Assembly: GCF_020711255.1 (NCBI RefSeq)
Contig: NZ_JAJFAW010000007.1
Coordinates: 62,001 to 126,000 of the forward strand
DNA length: 64,000 nucleotides
Direction of reading: 5' to 3'
Source: Hymenobacter plasmatis
Lineage (GTDB): Bacteria; Bacteroidota; Bacteroidia; Cytophagales; Hymenobacteraceae
Positions 58,746 through 64,000 of this stretch are shown one piece after another. The stretch's first letter is position 1. Each line of letters opens with the position of its first letter. Both the position numbers and the translations under genes were made by a program. The notes beneath the pieces are model-generated. The model did no database searches. It had not been told where the DNA came from and saw only the letters and a program-made list of their open reading frames with translations.

Positions 58746-60023
58746 TTACAGCTCAATTCGCTCGAAGCCGCAGTAGCTCTGCAGCACCAGCGGCAGGTCG
58801 ATGCCGGTGCTGGTCTGGTTGTTTTCCAGCAGCGCGGCCACGATGCGGGGCAGGGCCAGGGCCGAGCCGTTGAGCGTGTGCAGCAGCTGGGTTTTGCCGC
58901 CGTCGGCGCGGTAGCGGCACTTGAGGCGATTGGCCTGGTAGGTTTCGAAGTTCGACACCGAGCTTACTTCCAGCCAGCGGCCCTGGGCGGCGCTCCACAC
59001 TTCGAGGTCGTAGGTGAGGGCCGAGGTGAAGCCCATGTCGCCGCCGCAGAGCCGCAACACGCGGTAGGGGAGGTTGAGCTGTTGCAGCAGGCCTTCGACG
59101 TGGGCCAGCATGGCTTCCAGGGCGTCGTAGCTCTGGTCGGGCTCCGTGATTTGCACGATTTCTACCTTGTCGAACTGGTGCAGGCGGTTGAGGCCGCGCA
59201 CGTCGGCGCCCCAGGAGCCGGCCTCGCGGCGGAAGCAGGGCGTGTGGCCGGCCATGCGCACGGGCAGCTTGTCGACGGGAATGATTTCGTCGCGGTAAAT
59301 ATTGGTCAGCGGTACCTCGGCCGTGGGGATGAGGTAGAGGTCGTCCTTGGCGTCGTGGTACATCTGGCCTTCCTTGTCGGGGAGCTGGCCGGTGCCATAG
59401 CCGCTGGCCTCGTTCACCAGAATCGGGGGCTGCATTTCGGTGTAGCCGGCCGCGCGGGCTTCGTCCAGGAAGAAGTTGATAAGGGCGCGCTGGAGCCGGG
59501 CGCCCTGGTTTTTGTACACCGGGAAGCCTGCGCCCGTGATTTTGTTGCCCAGCTCAAAATCGATGATGTCGTACTTTTTAATCAACTCCCAGTGCGGCTG
59601 AGCGTCGGGGCCAAGGTTGGGCTTGCTGCCGTGCTCGCGCACCACCTCGTTGTCGGCGGCGGAGCGGCCTTGGGGCACGCTGGCGTGGGGCAGGTTGGGG
59701 AGCTTATAAAGGAGCTGCTGCTGCTCTTTTTCTACTTGGGCCAGCTCGGTGGCGGCGGCTTGGGTGTGCTGCTTGAGCTCGGCGGTGCGGGCTTTGAGGG
59801 TTTCGGCACCAGCTTTATCGCCCGATTTCATGAGGCCCCCGATTTGGCGGGCCAGCTCGTTGGCTTCGGCCTGGGAAGCGTCGTGCGTGGTTTGAAGCGA
59901 GCGGCGGCGCTGGTCCAGGTCGAGGATGGCAGCGACGTCGGCGGGGCCGTTGGCGTAATGTTTTTTGGCAAGGCCAGCCAGCACAAGCTCGGTCTGGTCG
60001 CGGAGAACGGAAATCTGCAGCAT
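58746..60023 (-). CDS. serS: seryl-tRNA synthetase
   Basis: Cytoplasmic class II aminoacyl-tRNA synthetase of 425 residues charging tRNA-Ser. The N-terminal coiled-coil arm (about 25-100) contacts the tRNA long arm. Class II motif 2 is seen as CFRREAGSWGADVRGLNRLH, and motif 3 as GSALALPRIVAALLENNQ. TAEVPLTNIYRDEII and the TSALTYDLEVWSAAQGRW block are typical SerRS. Start at 60023 gives MLQISVLRDQTELV, the conserved SerRS start; the upstream in-frame ATG at 60077 is rejected. Confidence 0.97.
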   Translation of the reverse strand: MLQISVLRDQTELVLAGLAKKHYANGPADVAAILDLDQRRRSLQTTHDASQAEANELARQIGGLMKSGDKAGAETLKARTAELKQHTQAAATELAQVEKEQQQLLYKLPNLPHASVPQGRSAADNEVVREHGSKPNLGPDAQPHWELIKKYDIIDFELGNKITGAGFPVYKNQGARLQRALINFFLDEARAAGYTEMQPPILVNEASGYGTGQLPDKEGQMYHDAKDDLYLIPTAEVPLTNIYRDEIIPVDKLPVRMAGHTPCFRREAGSWGADVRGLNRLHQFDKVEIVQITEPDQSYDALEAMLAHVEGLLQQLNLPYRVLRLCGGDMGFTSALTYDLEVWSAAQGRWLEVSSVSNFETYQANRLKCRYRADGGKTQLLHTLNGSALALPRIVAALLENNQTSTGIDLPLVLQSYCGFERIEL

Positions 60024-60467
60024 AGGGGGCGTAGTGGAATGCGGGCAAATGTCGGAAGTAAAACCGGGCGGAACCACAGGCTTGTTGCCGTGGGGCTTGC
60101 GAAGCTTGCCGCAACTTATTTTGCGCCAGCCGGTGTTAAACCTTTGCCATCAAGTATCCGATTTGGCGGTTTGCCCGTAATGCGCTAACATTGCGCTAGC
60201 AACCGGCCGCCGTGGCAGGAACCGCGGACCTCAGTGTTCGCCTCCGGCCCGTCTTTTGCTGATTACCCAGCGGTCCCCTTTCGCACCTCATTTCTTGCTT
60301 ATTCCATTGCGCGCCGCGCGCTGCTATACTTTATAGCCCGCGTTTCCTGCCAATGCTTTATCGCGGCCTGGCCGCTTTCGTGCCGTAGCTGGCTTTTGGG
60401 CCCCCAAGCGGGCCCCCTGGGCAGCCAGCCCCTCGCTTTAAGCCGATGTTTCTCCCTTATTCCCTTT
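60024..60467. other. divergent serS/rho intergenic region and long rho leader
   Basis: About 440 bases between divergent starts. The rho frame is open back to 60234 but reads as unrelated Arg/Ser/Cys-rich sequence. TTATTTTG near 60117 and TATACTTTA near 60325 are possible promoter boxes. A long untranslated leader for rho is possible and could carry autoregulation. Confidence 0.45.
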
Positions 60468-62801
60468 ATGCACACCATTAACGAGTTGAAGGACCGGCTG
60501 CTGTCCGACCTCAAAGAGATTGCCGAACAAATGAATGTGGGCAACTTCAAGCGGCTCAGCAAACAGGATTTGATTTATAAAATCCTTGACCAGCAGGCCC
60601 TGACCCCCGGCGCCGCCGAGCAAGAAGCCCCCGCACCGGCCCTCGCCGCTGCGGTAGCCCCCGCCGAAGCGCCCGTGGCTGCCCCGCCCCGTGCCAATGG
60701 CAACAAGCCCGGTGGCCGCCGCCCGGCCCCGAGTACGGCCGAGCAACCCTTTTCGGACGTAGCACCCCCGGCAGCCAAAGCCCCGGCCCGCCAGCCGCGC
60801 GAGCCGCGCCGCGAAGCTGCTGTGGCTCAAGCTGCCCCCGCCGCCACCGTGGAAATATTGGACCCTATCGAAGGCTTGGCCTTGGTGCCGGCCCAGGATG
60901 CCACCGGCGCCTCCCTGGCCAACGAGCCCGTGCCCGCCGCACCTGCCACCGAACCCAGTGCCGACGCTGCCCCCAGCGCCGACCAGCAGATTAACGGCGT
61001 TGAGCAGCTTAACGGTGCTGAGCAGTCTGAAACCAACAACGCCGGTCGCCCCGAGCGCCCGCGCCGGGAGCGGGTAGACCGCGCTGGTCGCCCCATCACG
61101 GAGCAGCGCGCCGCCGAAATGGCTGCTGAAAAAGCGGCTGCCGAAGCTGCCGCCGCTGCCCAAGCCGCTGCTGCTCCCTCCGAAAACGGTGCTGATGGCC
61201 GCGATAATGGCCGCGAAAGCCGCCGCGAATTCGGTGGCAACGGCTTTGCCGACCGCCGCGAGAACCGCGCCGACCGGTTCGAGCGCGACAACCGCGAAGT
61301 GCGGGATGGCCGCGACCAGCAGCGCCCCCGCAACGACCAGCCGCGCGAAAACCGCGAGCCCCGTGAACCGCGGGAGCCTCGCAACGACCAGCCCCGCGAC
61401 AACCGGGAGCCGCGCGAACTGCGCAACGACCAGCCCCGGGAGCCGCGCAACGACCAACCCCGCGAGAATCGCGAAGGCCAGCCGCGCGAGCCGCGTACCG
61501 ACCAGCCCCGCAACGACCGCGACAACCGCAACCTGACCCGCGAGGAGCGCTACGCCCAGCGCGACCTGCAGCGCCAGCAGCGCGCCCTCAACCCCGACGG
61601 CACGCCCCGCACCGACCAGCCCCAGCGTGAACCACGCGAACCCCAACAGCCGCGCGAGCCCCAGCGCCCCGCCCGCCAAGACCTCGACCTGGTGGTGCCC
61701 GGCGGCGGCACGTTTGAGCTGATGCCCGACGGCGGCTACGGCTTCCTGCGCTCGCCTTACTATAACTACCTATCCTCGCCCGACGACATCTACGTGTCGC
61801 CGCAGCAGGTGAAGCAGTTCGCCATGAAGCCCGGCGACACGGTGATTTGCACCATCCGGCCGCCGCGCGAAGGCGAGAAATACTTTGCCCTGGTGGGCGT
61901 AGACAGCATGAACGGCCGCACCGTGGAGGAAGTCCGCGACCGGGTGCCGTTCAGCCACCTCACCCCGCTCTTCGCCGACCAGCGCATGAAGCTGAGCACG
62001 AAGTCCAGCCAAATCAGCACCCGCGTGCTCGACTTGTTTGCGCCCATCGGCAAGGGCCAGCGGGGCCTGATTGTGGCCCAGCCCAAGACCGGTAAAACCG
62101 TGCTGTTGCAGGAAGTGGCCAACGCCATTTCGGAAAACCACCCCGAGGTGTACCTGATGATTCTGCTCATCGACGAACGTCCCGAGGAAGTAACCGACAT
62201 GGCCCGCACCGTGAAGGCCGAGGTGCTTAGCTCAACCTTCGACGAAACGGCCGACCGCCACGTGAAAATCGCCGAAATGGCCCTCGACAAGGCCCGGCGC
62301 CTCGTGGAGTGCGGCCACGACGTGGTAATTCTGCTTGACTCCATCACTCGCCTGGCGCGCGCCTACAACACGGTGCAGCCCAGCTCGTCGCGCATCCTCT
62401 CGGGTGGTATCGACGCCGGCGCCCTGCAAAAGCCCAAGCGCTTCTTCGGTGCGGCCCGTAACGTGGAAGGCGGCGGCTCGCTCACCATCATCGCTACGGC
62501 CCTCATCGAGACCGGCTCCAAGATGGACGAGGTTATCTTCGAGGAATTCAAAGGCACCGGCAACATGGAACTGCAGCTGGACCGCAAGTTGGCCAACAAG
62601 CGCGTGTTCCCGGCCATCGACATCCCGGCTTCCGGCACCCGCCGCGAAGACCTGCTCATGAGCAAGGACGAGTTGAGCCGCGTGTGGGTGCTCCGCAAGT
62701 TCATGTCGGACATGACCGCCACCGAGGCCATGGAATTCCTGAAGGACCGCATCAAAGGCACAAAGGACAACGAGGAATTCCTCATTTCCATGAACGGCTA
62801 A
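60468..62801 (+). CDS. rho: transcription termination factor Rho with large disordered insert
   Basis: 777 residues, nearly twice the E. coli length. Rho N-domain at 1-43 ([33 protein letters not shown]). Residues about 44-400 are a disordered Ala/Pro then Arg/Glu/Asn/Asp/Gln/Pro-rich insert with repeated [14 protein letters not shown] units (about 288-357). A cold-shock RNA-binding domain follows (about 405-480), then the ATPase: Walker A QPKTGKT (about 538-544), Walker [17 protein letters not shown], and the R- and Q-loop regions. Such inserts are known in Bacteroidota Rho and have been linked to RNA binding and phase separation in Bacteroides thetaiotaomicron. Confidence 0.96.
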   Translation: MHTINELKDRLLSDLKEIAEQMNVGNFKRLSKQDLIYKILDQQALTPGAAEQEAPAPALAAAVAPAEAPVAAPPRANGNKPGGRRPAPSTAEQPFSDVAPPAAKAPARQPREPRREAAVAQAAPAATVEILDPIEGLALVPAQDATGASLANEPVPAAPATEPSADAAPSADQQINGVEQLNGAEQSETNNAGRPERPRRERVDRAGRPITEQRAAEMAAEKAAAEAAAAAQAAAAPSENGADGRDNGRESRREFGGNGFADRRENRADRFERDNREVRDGRDQQRPRNDQPRENREPREPREPRNDQPRDNREPRELRNDQPREPRNDQPRENREGQPREPRTDQPRNDRDNRNLTREERYAQRDLQRQQRALNPDGTPRTDQPQREPREPQQPREPQRPARQDLDLVVPGGGTFELMPDGGYGFLRSPYYNYLSSPDDIYVSPQQVKQFAMKPGDTVICTIRPPREGEKYFALVGVDSMNGRTVEEVRDRVPFSHLTPLFADQRMKLSTKSSQISTRVLDLFAPIGKGQRGLIVAQPKTGKTVLLQEVANAISENHPEVYLMILLIDERPEEVTDMARTVKAEVLSSTFDETADRHVKIAEMALDKARRLVECGHDVVILLDSITRLARAYNTVQPSSSRILSGGIDAGALQKPKRFFGAARNVEGGGSLTIIATALIETGSKMDEVIFEEFKGTGNMELQLDRKLANKRVFPAIDIPASGTRREDLLMSKDELSRVWVLRKFMSDMTATEAMEFLKDRIKGTKDNEEFLISMNG

Positions 62802-62821
62802 AACCCAAGCCTGCTTCCAAT

Positions 62822-62858
62822 AAAAAAGCCCGTTGCATCACTGCAGCGGGCTTTTTTG
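62822..62858 (+). terminator. intrinsic terminator of rho
   Basis: AAAAAAGCCCGTTGCA pairs with TGCAGCGGGCTTTTTT across TCAC, 20 bases after the rho stop. Confidence 0.92.
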
Positions 62859-63003
62859 ATAGCTAATAATCGGCACTTAGTCATTTAATAACATAACGAC
62901 TAGCAAACCAGCGGCCGGCATTTTAAATTCAACAATCGGAATATAAATTACTGAGGAGTTGAAACCGTCGCCGCACAATGGCCCTGCCGGCGCCGTGAAG
63001 GCG

Positions 63004-63026
63004 TAATTTTGGCTCAAATAATTTTG
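63004..63026 (+). promoter_or_regulatory. two tandem -7 boxes before the DsbA-family gene
   Basis: TAATTTTG occurs twice (63004-63011 and 63019-63026), both exact TAnnTTTG matches. No TTG at ideal -33 spacing was found. The second box would give a nearly leaderless mRNA. Confidence 0.5.
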
Positions 63027-63031
63027 ACGCC

Positions 63032-63706
63032 ATGGCCACTGCTGCTCCCGCCAACCTCCCCGAACTGCTCTACATCCAGGACCCGCTCTGCGGCTGGTGC
63101 TACGGCATGAGCCCGGTCATCAACCGTGTGCAAGCCGAGTTTGCGGGCCGGCTGGATGTGTCGGTGCTCTGTGGCGGCATGGCCACCGGCGAGCATGTCG
63201 GGCCCATTGCCGAGACCTGGAGCTATATCCAAAACGCCCTGGCCGATGTAGAAAAAGCGACGGGCGTGGAGTTCGGCACTGCTTTTAAGGTCTTGGCCGA
63301 GGAGGGAAGCTACGAGTACAACTCGGAGCCGCCGAGCCGGGCCATTGTCGCTTTCCGCCAAATTACCCAGGACCCGGCCCGCACCGTGGCCTTCGCCCAC
63401 GCCGTGCAAGCCGCCCTGTTCCGCAACGGCAAAGACCTAAACGACCCCAGCGCCTACCACGCCCTGCTGGCACCCTTCGGCGTCGACATCACCGAGTTTC
63501 AGCGCCGCTTTGACGCGCCCGAAACGGCCCGGGCCACCCAGCAGGAATTCGCGGCCGTAGCCCGCATCGGCGTTCAGGGATTTCCGACCAGCGTGGTGCG
63601 CATCGGGGAGCAGGGCTATGTGCTGGCCCGCGGCTACCAGTCCTATGAGCAGGTGCGGCAGGGGCTCGAGCAGCTTCTCGGTGACGCCGCGCTTAATGAG
63701 GAATGA
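63032..63706 (+). CDS. DsbA-family thioredoxin-fold oxidoreductase
   Basis: 224 residues, no signal peptide, so probably cytoplasmic. LLYIQDPLCGWCYGMSPVIN carries the CGWC active site (about 20-23), followed by LDVSVLCGGMATGEH and a long helical insertion typical of FrnE/DsbA-like proteins, then GVQGFPTSVVRIGEQGYVLA with the cis-Pro. It resembles FrnE-type or DsbA-like disulfide isomerases; substrate unknown. The last residues (ALNEE) and the stop codon lie inside the left arm of a palindromic element, so the C-terminus was probably set or altered by repeat insertion. Confidence 0.88.
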   Translation: MATAAPANLPELLYIQDPLCGWCYGMSPVINRVQAEFAGRLDVSVLCGGMATGEHVGPIAETWSYIQNALADVEKATGVEFGTAFKVLAEEGSYEYNSEPPSRAIVAFRQITQDPARTVAFAHAVQAALFRNGKDLNDPSAYHALLAPFGVDITEFQRRFDAPETARATQQEFAAVARIGVQGFPTSVVRIGEQGYVLARGYQSYEQVRQGLEQLLGDAALNEE

Positions 63707-63910
63707 ACGAACAACTCCCCTCCTTACCAAGGAGGGGATGTTTGAGTTTAGCTCAAACGGGGGTGGTTGCCCTCGTTGAACGACACCCGAACGAGTTGGG
63801 CTGGAATCGTTCGCCCATCGTGAAACGATTCAACCACCCCAGTTGCCGCAGGCGCGGCAACATCCCCTCCTTTCTAAAGAGGGGAGTTGTTCGTTCATTC
63901 CTCATTAAGC
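63691..63910. repeat. composite palindromic element: AATGAGGAATGA arms around a CCCCTCCTT multi-hairpin core
   Basis: Outer arms 63691-63720 and 63881-63910 are a perfect 30-base inverted repeat (GCTTAATGAGGAATGAACGA continuing into ACAACTCCCC). Inside are CCCCTCCTT hairpins, GTTTGAG/GCTCAAAC, GGGGTGGTTG facing CAACCACCCC, and GTTGCCGC/GCGGCAAC. The core matches the element at 57066-57243 in order, with the small hairpins exchanged. Confidence 0.93.
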
Positions 63911-63916
63911 CCAGCG

Positions 63917-64000
63917 TTAAAGTCGCACTACCTGTTTTTTTAGGGGCGACCACGCAATGCTGCGCCGGTCTTCCTTGCCCACCAGGTACGTGAAGCGAAT
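63917..64000 (-). CDS. C-terminal end of a gene cut by the window edge
   Basis: On the minus strand an open frame enters from the right edge and stops at TAA (63917-63919). The 27 visible codons give IRFTYLVGKEDRRSIAWSPL, then KKQVVRL. The composition looks coding, but no family can be named from this fragment. Confidence 0.4.
   Translation of the reverse strand: MRFTYLVGKEDRRSIAWSPLKKQVVRL

Noticed and set aside
60234..60467. N-terminal extension of Rho from an upstream ATG
   Set aside because: The 78 extra residues show no family resemblance; [12 protein letters not shown] at 60468 is the natural Rho N-domain start.
61330..61540. Repetitive DNA in rho that could be mistaken for a CRISPR array or tandem repeat locus
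   Set aside because: Units are short, irregular and in frame, encoding [11 protein letters not shown] repeats of the Rho insert; there are no spacers and no cas genes.
1..64000. tRNA, rRNA, tmRNA, prophage or insertion-sequence genes
   Set aside because: None was recognised; no T-loop-like GGTTCGAATCC arms, transposase motifs or integrases were seen.

Overview
The window looks like a chromosomal segment of a high-GC Bacteroidota, most likely a Hymenobacter-like member of the Cytophagales. The reasons are a G+C content near 60% by eye, two CirA-type TonB-dependent receptors and an OMP_b-brl-type barrel with N-terminal carboxypeptidase-regulatory-like domains, proteins with type IX secretion (T9SS) C-terminal domains, Bacteroidota -7 promoter boxes (TAnnTTTG), DUF3570/DUF4266 proteins, and a Rho factor with a very long disordered N-terminal insert. 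No rRNA, tRNA, prophage, insertion sequence or CRISPR array was recognised.

Layout. 0-6 kb: VTT-domain membrane protein, DUF2167 protein, cystathionine gamma-synthase/lyase, a maleylpyruvate-isomerase-like protein, and a phosphoesterase lipoprotein coupled to a small outer-membrane protein. 6.6-12.7 kb: tandem paralogous TonB-dependent receptors. 12.8-20 kb: a T9SS cargo protein, an OmpA lipoprotein, class I aldolase, accD, and an OmpA / glycine-zipper / OmpA cluster, each gene with its own terminator. 20-32.4 kb: endonuclease III-like glycosylase, radical SAM protein, gamma-carbonic anhydrase, two TM2 lipoproteins, CNNM/CBS transporter-like protein, DsbD, Lrp/AsnC regulator, GT9 glycosyltransferase, and an M16 peptidase overlapping a stand-alone SRA/YDG-domain protein. 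32.5-45 kb: O-methyltransferase, outer-membrane barrel, LysM lytic transglycosylase, FG-GAP T9SS protein, dnaE, trxA. 45-55 kb: small secreted proteins, aminopeptidase P, DUF4252-like lipoprotein, a large secreted protein of unknown function, an EVE protein, and the four-gene envelope operon thioredoxin / ApbE / DUF4266 / DUF3570. 55-64 kb: a PolX whose polymerase active site is degenerate but whose PHP domain is intact, a second GT9, DUF2695 protein, serS, rho, and a DsbA-family protein.

Two things stand out. First, the ApbE-DUF4266-DUF3570-thioredoxin operon is the best candidate for an incompletely described system: an envelope redox or flavin-linked module. Second, the intergenic space is filled with at least five families of palindromic elements. 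These include GTCATGCTGAGC/GAAGCATC elements, GCGGACTTTTAGTCCGC pairs, CCCCTCCTT/GGGGTGGTTG multi-hairpin elements, AATGAGGAATGA elements and GGCCCCTCTCC elements. Some copies are nested, one lies in the apparent dnaE leader, one overlaps a stop codon, and one appears to be read in frame inside a glycosyltransferase gene. Most genes have housekeeping or envelope roles and look vertically inherited. All functional calls rest on motif recognition by eye.
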